12,905 nt of DNA, taken from Mucilaginibacter sp. UBA4741. GTDB lineage: Bacteria > Bacteroidota > Bacteroidia > Sphingobacteriales > Sphingobacteriaceae. The notes under the pieces are model-generated. The model worked only from the letters and a program-made list of their open reading frames with translations, did no database searches and was not told the DNA's origin. The stretch covers positions 1 through 12,905 of the forward strand of contig DHIR01000168.1 of assembly GCA_002403905.1 (NCBI GenBank), read 5' to 3'. Both the position numbers and the translations under genes were made by a program. This document shows, piece after piece, positions 1 through 5,769 of this stretch. The first letter of the stretch is position 1, and every line of letters starts with the position of its first letter.

Positions 1-40
1 ACATATTGAATATCAAAACGGTTTGAGAGGTAAACAAATC

Positions 41-53
41 CCTCCCTCACCGC
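41..53 (+). repeat. Left candidate attachment core (att), copy 1 of 13-bp direct repeat
   Basis: The 13 bases CCTCCCTCACCGC occur here and again, identically and in the same orientation, at 10429-10441. The pair brackets the integrase, mobilization and cargo genes. With the preceding AAT the sequence resembles the 3' end of a Bacteroidota tRNA-Ser (end of T-loop, T-stem 3' strand, acceptor 3' strand, discriminator G), a common target of tyrosine recombinases. The T-arm upstream is not canonical: GAGGTAAACAAAT stands where a GAGGGTTCGAAT-like sequence would be expected. No tRNA body is visible in the 40 bases to the left, so the tRNA identity is inference. Confidence 0.6.
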
Positions 54-76
54 GAAAACGGAATTTAAAAACCATC

Positions 77-111
77 AAAAGCCTGTAAATAGTTGATTTA
101 CAGGCTTTTTT
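77..111 (+). terminator. Rho-independent terminator just inside the left end
   Basis: A perfect 14-bp stem (77-90 with 96-109) has a 5-nt loop, AGTTG, and runs into a T-tract. It lies 24 bases past the left att core. If the core is the 3' end of a tRNA gene, this hairpin would replace the gene's own terminator, which would now be stranded at 10454-10498 beyond the right core. It would also keep readthrough from the left out of the integrase gene. Confidence 0.8.
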
Positions 112-167
112 ATTTTTGAGAGTTAGCCAAAATATACATGAAATCGCAATGAAAATGAGCGACATCT

Positions 168-201
168 GTGGCGTCTTTTTAAACCGAAAAAAAGACGCCA
201 C
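168..201. repeat. 13-bp perfect inverted repeat between left att and integrase
   Basis: GTGGCGTCTTTTT (168-180) is exactly complementary to AAAAAGACGCCAC (189-201), with an 8-nt loop. No T-run follows the stem on either strand, so a simple terminator is less likely than a protein-binding or structural site. Its place between the att core and the integrase gene fits an accessory recombination or regulatory site; that role is inference. Confidence 0.6.
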
Positions 202-226
202 GTAAATGGGTTAATTAACTGATTTA

Positions 227-253
227 CAAGATGTTCAATCATTGAACATCTTG
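227..253. promoter_or_regulatory. 27-bp near-continuous palindrome upstream of integrase (operator-like)
   Basis: Two perfect 13-nt arms (227-239 and 241-253, beginning CAAGATGTTCAAT) meet at a single central C at position 240. The dyad ends 52 bases before the integrase ATG. With almost no loop, it is better suited to binding a dimeric protein on duplex DNA than to forming an RNA hairpin. It is a candidate operator for integrase control or an integrase/excisionase arm site. No matching regulator can be assigned from the sequence. Confidence 0.6.
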
Positions 254-305
254 ACTTCTTTACCTCTTATTTCGATATTTACTCACTTAAAAAATCTATC
301 GATTT

Positions 306-1559
306 ATGTTAGAAAAAAGTTTAGGCCTAATGTTTTTTTTAAAACGGCCAAGAAATTATGATGGTGGACCAGTATATGTCTACCTTAAAGTTACTGTTGA
401 CGGGAAATCCAAGGATCTGTCTGTAAAACGCTCCTGGGAACCATCAAAGTGGAATTCTAAGGCAAACCGCGCCAGCGGAAATAAGGAGGATGTTAAAACG
501 CTTAATGAGTATCTCGACATTTTGCAAAATAAAGCGTATGATGCAAGGAAGCACCTGATAGACCGCGGAAAAGTTGTTACGTCTTTGGCGATAATCGAAT
601 TGTTGTCAGGCGTTAATGAACGAAAATGGATGTTGTTGTCATTGTTTGAAGGGCACAATAATGATCTAAAAAAGATGATTGGCAACGGTGTTGCCAAAGG
701 AACCTTTACCAATTTTAATACTTCGTACAAGCACACCCAAAAGTTCATTAAGAAATTTTACAAGGTAGAGGATATGAACATTCGTTCCCTTGACCTTGAA
801 TTTATTAAAAAACTTTACAACTGGTATCGGACAGAGCAAGGTCTTAACCACAATTCGGCTTTAAAAAACATTGCCAATATGAAAAAGATCGTATTGGATT
901 GTGTAGATAATGGCTGGCTCGTTGCAGACCCTTTTGCGAAGTTTGAAATGACAAGGGATGATGTCGATACAATTTATCTCGACAAAGAGGAACTTCAACG
1001 TGTCGTGTCCAAAGAGATCGATAACGACCGCCTTTCCAGGGTAAGAGATCTTTTTGTATTTTGCTGTTTCACCGGCTTGTCGTTCATCGATGTTAAACAG
1101 CTGAAGCGTTCGGAATTAACTTTAGCTCATAACAGTGAATTGAGAATCTACAAGAACCGTCAAAAAACAGGCACAGCAGCAGTTATACCCTTGTTGCCAC
1201 TACCCTTGCTAATCCTTAGAAAATACAAGGACGACGAAGCCTGTTTAGCGAAAGATATGTTATTGCCAGTATTGAGTAATCAAAAGTATAACGCATACCT
1301 AAAGGAAATTGCGGATACCTGCCTTGTGGATAAAGAGCTTACCTCGAAAATGGCCCGAAATTCATTTGCTACGACTGTGACCTTAGCCAATAACGTTCCT
1401 ATGGAAACGATTAGCAAAATGATGGGCCACAAAAGTCTGAGGCAAACACAGCATTACGCCAAAGTATTGGCTATCAAGGTTACGGAAGATATGGACGTGC
1501 TTAAGAAAACTTTGATTAAGAATAAGTTTATTCCTGAACAACAGATACTGATAAGCTAA
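306..1559 (+). CDS. Tyrosine recombinase/integrase of the Bacteroidota mobile-element type
   Basis: This 417-aa protein is the right full length for Bacteroidota element integrases. It has an N-terminal arm-DNA-binding region (about 1-100, opening MLEKSLGLMFFLKRPRNYDG), a SAM-like core-binding domain (about 105-205) and a catalytic domain (about 225-400). Visible catalytic positions are Lys287 (RQKTGT), Arg351 (KMARNSF), His375 (GHKS) and the nucleophile Tyr384 (QHYAKV). The first catalytic Arg is replaced by Ser259 (FTGLSFID), as described for IntDOT of CTnDOT. The usual His of the HxxR box is Lys348 here. It would catalyse integration and excision between the att cores. The ATG at 306 follows an A/T-rich leader, and the start agrees with family N-termini. 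It lies alone near the left end, downstream of two inverted repeats. Confidence 0.93.
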   Translation: MLEKSLGLMFFLKRPRNYDGGPVYVYLKVTVDGKSKDLSVKRSWEPSKWNSKANRASGNKEDVKTLNEYLDILQNKAYDARKHLIDRGKVVTSLAIIELLSGVNERKWMLLSLFEGHNNDLKKMIGNGVAKGTFTNFNTSYKHTQKFIKKFYKVEDMNIRSLDLEFIKKLYNWYRTEQGLNHNSALKNIANMKKIVLDCVDNGWLVADPFAKFEMTRDDVDTIYLDKEELQRVVSKEIDNDRLSRVRDLFVFCCFTGLSFIDVKQLKRSELTLAHNSELRIYKNRQKTGTAAVIPLLPLPLLILRKYKDDEACLAKDMLLPVLSNQKYNAYLKEIADTCLVDKELTSKMARNSFATTVTLANNVPMETISKMMGHKSLRQTQHYAKVLAIKVTEDMDVLKKTLIKNKFIPEQQILIS

Positions 1560-1620
1560 AAGGATAACCAAAAAATCAAACTGATAAAATGAAGTTAACA
1601 TTTCACCATGACGGCTACAT

Positions 1621-1682
1621 TCATGTCGATTGATTTAACATTAATAAACTCTCATGTCGAATTTGTTTTGTATTTTCGACAT
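1621..1682. promoter_or_regulatory. Repeated CATGTCGA motifs upstream of the Fic gene
   Basis: TCATGTCGA occurs at 1621-1629 and 1652-1660, spaced 31 bp, about three helical turns. ATGTCGAA (1654-1661) also forms an inverted repeat with TTCGACAT (1675-1682). The set sits in the 174-bp gap between the integrase and the Fic gene and may be an operator or a multi-site regulator target. I found no convincing promoter match here. Confidence 0.35.
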
Positions 1683-1733
1683 TAAATAACTAGCATATAC
1701 ATTCATTCAACATTAGCACCTAAATATACAGCT

Positions 1734-2825
1734 ATGAGTTACAATAAAAATACACCTTACAATGATTTACCACAGTTGCCTCGGGGGACTATAATAGAAA
1801 CACCTGAAATATTACGCAACCTGTCCAAGGCGTCACGGCATTTAGGAGAATTAAGCGGTTTATGCGCATCTCTACCCGACCCCAGGCTACTTATCAATAC
1901 GATTGTACTTCAAGAAAGTAAAGATAGCTCTGCTATTGAAAATATTGTAACTACCCAGGATGAGCTTTACAAAGCGGCAACAGGAGAAACTACCACTAAT
2001 CACGCGGCTAAGGAAGTCTTGAGTTATCGCGAAGCCTTATATGCAGGTATGGAAACAATGCAAGCAAAGCAAAATTTATTGCTGACCAGTACACTCATTG
2101 AAATAGTCCAAACCATCAAACAGAACAATGCCGGTATACGGAACTCGCCGGGAACAGCTTTAAAAAATGCAATAACCGGTGAAACGATTTATACGCCACC
2201 TTGTTGTGAAGACATACTGCGTGAAAAACTGGCTGCGCTTGAAAAGTTTATTAACGATCCTGATTTTTCTGATTTAGATCCTATCATCAAAATGGCGCTT
2301 ATTCACTACCAATTTGAATCGATACACCCCTTTGCAGATGGCAACGGAAGAACTGGTAGAATACTAAATGGCTTATATCTTGTGCAGCAGGGCCTATTAC
2401 CACAGCCGGTGCTATACTTAAGTTCTTACATCGTAAAGTATAAAACGGAATATTACCAACTATTGCGCGGGGTGACTGAAAAAGATAACTGGCACGACTG
2501 GGTAATGTTTATGATTACCGCCGTTAGTGAAACTGCCCAACTGACCACCCAAAAGATCAGAAAGATGTTATCCTTAAAAGACAACATGGAAGGTGTGATC
2601 AAAAACCTACTCGGCTCATCATTTAACTATGAATTATTCCAGCTAATGTTTACAATACCCTATTTAAAAATTGAGCTGCTTGAAAAAAAAGGCGTAGCTC
2701 ATCGGCAGACCGCCTCGGGCTGGCTCAAAAAACTTTCGGACGCGGGTATTTTGAAAACGCAAAAAATGGGCAGAACAACGTATTATATTAATCACTTATT
2801 AATGGATGCATTGCTAAATCCGTAA
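1734..2825 (+). CDS. Fic-domain protein (AMP transferase type) with C-terminal winged helix
   Basis: This 363-aa protein carries a complete Fic active-site motif, HPFADGNGRTGR, at 198-209. His198 is the catalytic base and the rest forms the phosphate-binding loop. Such enzymes usually transfer AMP from ATP to a Ser, Thr or Tyr of a target protein. Upstream, residues 65-70 (SSAIEN) fit the inhibitory motif (S/T)xxxE(G/N), here N-terminal to the Fic core, so the enzyme is likely autoinhibited. Residues about 290-355 (GVAHRQTASGWLKKL, then a GRTTYYI wing) look like a winged helix, common in bacterial Fic proteins of this length. The start is the first ATG, after an A/T-rich leader. It is monocistronic between the integrase and a structured gap. 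The target is unknown; it could be element cargo with a toxin-like or regulatory role. Confidence 0.9.
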   Translation: MSYNKNTPYNDLPQLPRGTIIETPEILRNLSKASRHLGELSGLCASLPDPRLLINTIVLQESKDSSAIENIVTTQDELYKAATGETTTNHAAKEVLSYREALYAGMETMQAKQNLLLTSTLIEIVQTIKQNNAGIRNSPGTALKNAITGETIYTPPCCEDILREKLAALEKFINDPDFSDLDPIIKMALIHYQFESIHPFADGNGRTGRILNGLYLVQQGLLPQPVLYLSSYIVKYKTEYYQLLRGVTEKDNWHDWVMFMITAVSETAQLTTQKIRKMLSLKDNMEGVIKNLLGSSFNYELFQLMFTIPYLKIELLEKKGVAHRQTASGWLKKLSDAGILKTQKMGRTTYYINHLLMDALLNP

Positions 2826-2897
2826 TACTTGCTGTGACGTTAGCGGCGATTAAAATATTTTTATATTACTATAAAATAATTGTTGTTGTTGGGGTGT

Positions 2898-2934
2898 GGG
2901 AATGTGGTAAACCCGCAGGGTTTTCCATATTCCC
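2898..2934. repeat. 17-nt inverted repeat, hairpin-forming
   Basis: GGGAATGTGGTAAACCC (2898-2914) pairs with 2918-2934 around the loop GCA. Fifteen of 17 positions are Watson-Crick, one is G-U in RNA and one is mismatched. It lies 72 bases after the Fic stop codon and could end the Fic transcript, but no T-run follows, so a classical rho-independent terminator is not supported. Confidence 0.55.
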
Positions 2935-3006
2935 ATGCCTTCTTTATTCAGCCATAGCAAAAATTATCAGTGTCTTCCAGGCATGCGAGTTCCGAGCAAG
3001 CCCTGA

Positions 3007-3079
3007 CCGCAAGGGCAGCAAGATGTTTAGCGCATGCGAAACTACATCTTTGCTGCAATCAGTCGATTGCCCCTTGCGG
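3007..3079. repeat. Nested imperfect inverted repeat with central CGCATGCG palindrome
   Basis: Outer arms CCGCAAGG (3007-3014) and CCTTGCGG (3072-3079) enclose inner arms GCAGCAAGATGT (3015-3026) and ACATCTTTGCTGC (3044-3056), which pair with one bulged base. The 8-bp perfect palindrome CGCATGCG (3031-3038) sits in the loop. A further GCATGCGA lies at 2981-2988. Folding of the whole would give a large stem with an asymmetric right arm. Confidence 0.55.
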
Positions 3080-3121
3080 GCATTTACCATAACGATATTA
3101 CAATGGGTATTGATGTGCCTG

Positions 3122-3820
3122 TTACCTGCTGTTATGCGGCAGGTTGATGACCTCCCTGGCGAGCTCCAGGACATTGACACCAGGGTATACCCGTTCCATG
3201 TATATCCTGAAGTCCCGCGCGGTTTCCAGGTCGCGAAATTCCATCATGGTCAGGCAAAGCTCCGGCCAGCGTTTCCGCTCCGACATAAAGCCATATAAGG
3301 GCAGATATGGCGGCGCATAGTAAAAACTATTTTTCACCAGTTTATCATACTGCTCTTTTTGAAAAGTCCTTTTAAAATCCCTTACCAGGTCATACGATAC
3401 AACATACTTGCCGCCATGTTTCACCAGGTCGCCTAAGTGTGGCGACCCCTCATCCCAAAAGAAAGTGAATAAATAATCGCGGAAACCGCTTTCAGCCAAA
3501 TCGCAAACATCTTTACTATAATAATTGTAGGCATCTTTAAATATCTCCAGTGAAAAATCATCCCGATGCTTATCGATAATAAAATCGATCACTTCGTTTT
3601 CCTTTCGGATGGCCAGCTTTAGTTCCGGGCCTTTGGTGCCCGCCCCCGGCACGTCAAGAAAAAAGCGGGGTTTAGAAAACAGTTCAAAATAATAACTCTT
3701 AAAAAAAATGGTCTTTCGTTCATAAGTTACCTGCACATATAAAGGATAGGTTTGCTGTCCGTGAAAGTTAACTTCCTTCAAACGGTCATTCAAATAGGTC
3801 TTATAACTTATTTTATTCAT
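3122..3820 (-). CDS. Uncharacterised element-associated protein, 232 aa
   Basis: I do not recognise this protein with confidence. It is soluble-looking, with no signal peptide or membrane segment. The N-terminal 55 residues (HGQQTYPLYVQVTYERKTIFF region, positions about 20-41) read as alternating beta strands and resemble the arm-DNA-binding domain that opens Bacteroidota integrases, but no catalytic recombinase domain follows. The middle and C-terminus (about 75-232) look alpha-helical and rich in aromatic and charged residues, including SFYYAPPYLPLYGF near 165-180. The ATG at 3820 follows an A-rich leader on the minus strand. It is divergent from the HTH gene at 4112 across a repeat-bearing 291-bp spacer, suggesting shared control. 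A DNA-binding or element-maintenance role is only an inference. Confidence 0.8.
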   Translation of the reverse strand: MNKISYKTYLNDRLKEVNFHGQQTYPLYVQVTYERKTIFFKSYYFELFSKPRFFLDVPGAGTKGPELKLAIRKENEVIDFIIDKHRDDFSLEIFKDAYNYYSKDVCDLAESGFRDYLFTFFWDEGSPHLGDLVKHGGKYVVSYDLVRDFKRTFQKEQYDKLVKNSFYYAPPYLPLYGFMSERKRWPELCLTMMEFRDLETARDFRIYMERVYPGVNVLELAREVINLPHNSR

Positions 3821-3905
3821 TTTTTTTTAAATTCTTTTTTGATGCGTTTTAAGCTTATTTACCGGCAATACTTGTTATAAGATAAGTCCGGGTATCTCAA
3901 ACCCT

Positions 3906-3985
3906 ATCAAAACTAATCAAATTGTATTTGTGAATTAGGATACAAATATACAAATTGTTTTGATGAATTATAATATATCAAAACA
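3906..3985. promoter_or_regulatory. Three ATCAAAAC half-sites in the divergent intergenic region
   Basis: ATCAAAAC occurs at 3906-3913 and 3977-3984 on the plus strand and as GTTTTGAT at 3957-3964. The last two form a 9-bp perfect inverted repeat (TGTTTTGAT 3956-3964, ATCAAAACA 3977-3985) with 12 bases between. A second smaller dyad, TATTTGT/ACAAATA, lies at 3925-3931 and 3942-3948. The spacer separates the minus-strand 232-aa gene from the HTH gene, so these are candidate operator sites. No clean promoter could be assigned to either direction. Confidence 0.4.
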
Positions 3986-4111
3986 TATATTTACCTTAGC
4001 CCCGTTAACCAACCTAACCTATTCAATTATTTTATTTTTTTTAAGAATAACCCCTTGCCTTAAGGACAAGGGAGAACATAATATTTAACCAATTTAACAG
4101 GAGGAGAACAG

Positions 4112-4375
4112 ATGCAAGTAGAACTAATTAGTAAAGAAGATTTAAAAGTATTCAAAAGCGAACTTTTACAAGAGATCAAACAATTAATGCAGCCCGGCCA
4201 GGGTCAATCCAAACAATGGCTAAAAAGCAACGAGGTCCGAAAAATGCTCAACATTTCGCCAGGCACTTTACAAAACCTGCGCATTAACGGTACGCTACGG
4301 TATAGCAAGATCGGCGGGATGATGTATTATAAATTAGAGGACATCAATAAAGTGTTGGAAGGGGGTTTCCAATGA
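4112..4375 (+). CDS. Small helix-turn-helix protein, excisionase/MerR-like (HTH_17 type)
   Basis: This 87-aa protein has a short helical N-terminus (1-30) and then a helix-turn-helix of the excisionase/MerR-like kind at about 33-84: WLKSNEVRKMLNISPGTLQ, a recognition helix (LRINGTLRYSKIG), then a short wing (MMYYKLEDI). Such proteins accompany integrases in Bacteroidota elements and act as recombination directionality factors or as local regulators; which applies here cannot be told. The start is unusually well marked for this phylum by AGGAGG about 10 bases before the ATG. The stop overlaps the start of the next gene (ATGA), so the two are translationally coupled. Confidence 0.85.
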   Translation: MQVELISKEDLKVFKSELLQEIKQLMQPGQGQSKQWLKSNEVRKMLNISPGTLQNLRINGTLRYSKIGGMMYYKLEDINKVLEGGFQ

Positions 4376-4689
4376 TACCAGCCACCATAAATAAAGAAAT
4401 GTCCAATTATACCAAATGGATCAGGCGCATGGCAAAAGACCAGCGGTTACTGGCCACCCATATCAGCTTATACACCGCACTATTTATCTGCTGGCAAAGG
4501 CAAGGCTTCGCCCAGCCCTTTGCCGTCTGCCGCCGGGAACTGATGGGGTTCAGCAAGATCGCTTCGGTTGCCACCTATCATAAGTGTATTAGGGAACTGG
4601 ACAGCTACGGATATATCCGATACCAGCCCAGCTTTCACCCGAAACTTGGCAGCCTTATTTACTGGCCGGATGCCTTAGCATCCATATAA
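4372..4689 (+). CDS. Element-associated protein of 105 aa, possible winged-helix
   Basis: The gene starts 4 bases before the end of the HTH gene (ATGA overlap). The 105-aa product has a helical, basic N-terminus (NYTKWIRRMAKDQRLLATH, about 12-30). The segment from about 55 to 95 (SKIASVATYHKCIRELDSYGYIRYQPS) reads like a winged helix: a helix pair, a recognition-like helix and a beta wing. That would suit a DNA-binding partner of the upstream HTH protein, but the fold is inferred. I cannot name a family. The C-terminal coding segment (4627-4683) is duplicated in diverged form at 4723-4779, just beyond its stop. Confidence 0.75.
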   Translation: MIPATINKEMSNYTKWIRRMAKDQRLLATHISLYTALFICWQRQGFAQPFAVCRRELMGFSKIASVATYHKCIRELDSYGYIRYQPSFHPKLGSLIYWPDALASI

Positions 4690-4722
4690 TATATAGCGAT
4701 AGAATCTCCGATTTTTCGGAGA

Positions 4723-4782
4723 GCCAGCTTCCACCCGAAACTTGGCAGCCTGGTTTATTGGCCGGATGCCTTGGCATCCTGA
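4723..4782 (+). pseudogene. Duplicated 3' fragment of the 105-aa gene
   Basis: Positions 4723-4779 match 4627-4683 at 51 of 57 bases, 96 bp apart, in the same orientation. In frame the fragment reads ASFHPKLGSLVYWPDALAS then stop, against PSFHPKLGSLIYWPDALASI in the intact gene. Four of six changes are synonymous and two are conservative (P/A, I/V). This is what two homologous coding copies would show, not random decay. It is probably the tail of a related element's gene left by recombination. No start codon belongs to it. Confidence 0.75.
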
Positions 4783-5009
4783 GCCAGTTACTTTATAACT
4801 GTATAACAAATATCCCGATATAAAATAACCAGCTACTAAAAAATAACGCCATGAAAATTTATTCAATTTCTAAAACTTTTGTAAATGCAACTATAAAATA
4901 TAGTTTTTGTATTACAAATACCCTGTCTAAACCTACAAAGAACAGCCCCTGCATTGCAGCAGTGGTGTTTTTGCCAATTAACAAATGTCCTGTAGTGAAA
5001 ACGGAAGGA

Positions 5010-5048
5010 GCAAGCGGGAGTCAGGTTTCACCTGACTCTTCCGCTTGC
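5010..5048. repeat. Strong stem-loop, candidate oriT inverted repeat
   Basis: GCAAGCGG (5010-5017) plus GAGTCAGGT (5018-5026) pair with ACCTGACTC (5030-5038) and CCGCTTGC (5041-5048). This gives 17 base pairs, a 3-nt TTC loop and a 2-nt bulge (TT, 5039-5040). Relaxases typically recognise such a hairpin next to the nick. It is followed by a GC-rich run (CCTGCGGGGC) and then the 17-bp direct repeats. Assignment to oriT is positional and structural inference. Confidence 0.55.
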
Positions 5049-5062
5049 CCTGCGGGGCTAAG

Positions 5063-5144
5063 GCCGTTTTTAGTATACCGGAAGTATATTTTACCCCATA
5101 GAAGCAGCATTAAAAGCCGTTTTTAGTATACCAAGCAGTATACC
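5063..5144. repeat. Direct repeats GCCGTTTTTAGTATACC and AGTATACC iterons
   Basis: The 17-mer GCCGTTTTTAGTATACC occurs at 5063-5079 and 5116-5132, 53 bp apart (about five helical turns). The 8-mer AGTATACC occurs a third time at 5137-5144, and a variant AGTATATT lies at 5083-5090. The cluster lies between the stem-loop and the BfmA-like start codon and could bind that ribbon-helix-helix-like protein at oriT or regulate the mobilization operon. Confidence 0.55.
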
Positions 5145-5182
5145 GCTATTATAACAGATTGATTAACAATTATTAACGGATT

Positions 5183-5755
5183 ATGAATAAGCAAACCGAC
5201 CCCAATATAAAAACCATCAGGTTCCCTATCACAGCCGATAGCAGGCTGCAAAAAATGGCCGATAAATGCGGGCTGACCAGGATAGATTACTTTATCGCGA
5301 TGGTAGATTATTTTTATAAGAGCAAGAAAGACCCTCGCGACCTGAATGATGAATTATTAAAAAAAGAACTGGTGAAGCGTACCGATACGATCATCGCCTT
5401 CATCAAAACAATGGAAGAAGAAATGCTCCGGCCATTAAAAAAGGATGGGGAAAAGCTCATCAGGGCACTGGACAAGATCATCGCTTTTTTTAATGAACAG
5501 ATCATCCAGTTTAATGCTGACCAGAAAGGATTATACAAACAGCAAACGGAAACATTAAATAAAGTGCTGCAAAGTGTCCGGGGGTTAGAAATGTCCCAAA
5601 CTGCTGCCGCCAAGATGAAAAAACATTTTTCTGAAATACTGGAATATTATATCCAGGCCCGTGAGCAATTGGGCATGGGTATCATGAGTAAGCAGGCGGA
5701 CAGGGACAAACTGATTACCCATGTGAGGATGCAAATCGAAGCATTAAGGCCATAA
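5183..5755 (+). CDS. BfmA/BtgA-family mobilization accessory protein
   Basis: The 190-aa protein begins with a beta strand (IKTIRFPITADSRLQKMA, about 9-26) and two helices through about residue 46. This pattern is expected of a ribbon-helix-helix DNA-binding domain and matches the BfmA/BtgA family of Bacteroidota mobilization proteins. Residues about 50-190 are predicted long helices with heptad-like charge patterns, probably a dimerising coiled coil. In this family the protein binds oriT and helps the relaxase form the relaxosome. It is the first gene of the mobilization cluster; the relaxase starts 14 bases after its stop. The iteron-like repeats just upstream are candidate binding sites. 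The family name rests on recognition and gene order, not a search. Confidence 0.8.
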   Translation: MNKQTDPNIKTIRFPITADSRLQKMADKCGLTRIDYFIAMVDYFYKSKKDPRDLNDELLKKELVKRTDTIIAFIKTMEEEMLRPLKKDGEKLIRALDKIIAFFNEQIIQFNADQKGLYKQQTETLNKVLQSVRGLEMSQTAAAKMKKHFSEILEYYIQAREQLGMGIMSKQADRDKLITHVRMQIEALRP

Positions 5756-5769
5756 AAGAACAAAACAAA

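Larger units (their letters stand above)
2826..3121. other. Non-coding structured stretch between the Fic gene and the minus-strand gene
   Basis: I see no credible gene here; open frames lack family-like composition and overlap the opposite-strand gene. The stretch holds an imperfect long hairpin (2898-2934), two copies of GCATGCGA (2981-2988 and 3032-3039) and a nested imperfect inverted repeat (3007-3079). This density of dyads suggests a functional DNA or RNA element such as a transfer origin, replication-like site or regulatory RNA. The role is not determined by the sequence alone. Confidence 0.5.
4783..5182. other. Non-coding block upstream of the mobilization genes, candidate oriT region
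   Basis: I see no convincing gene here; a 91-codon open frame (4851-5126) runs through the stem-loop and direct repeats and looks fortuitous. The block contains a 7-bp dyad AACTATA/TATAGTT at 4889-4905 and a near-promoter (TTTG 4878-4881, 19-nt spacer, then TAGTTTTTG with one extra base). It also holds the strong stem-loop at 5010-5048 and direct repeats at 5063-5132. Its place directly before the BfmA-like and relaxase genes is where mobilizable Bacteroidota elements commonly carry oriT. Confidence 0.5.

Noticed and set aside
2834..3298. A 154-codon open frame on the plus strand
   Set aside because: It runs through the hairpin region and antisense to the 232-aa gene; the composition is not protein-like and no motif is seen.
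3122..3820. RteC-like regulator of excision (as in CTnDOT)
   Set aside because: The minus-strand position divergent from a small HTH gene recalls rteC and xis2c, but the protein does not show the RteC domain pattern as I know it.
4851..5126. A 91-codon open frame on the plus strand
   Set aside because: It crosses the candidate oriT stem-loop and direct repeats, has no recognisable motif, and the repeat content explains its lack of stops.
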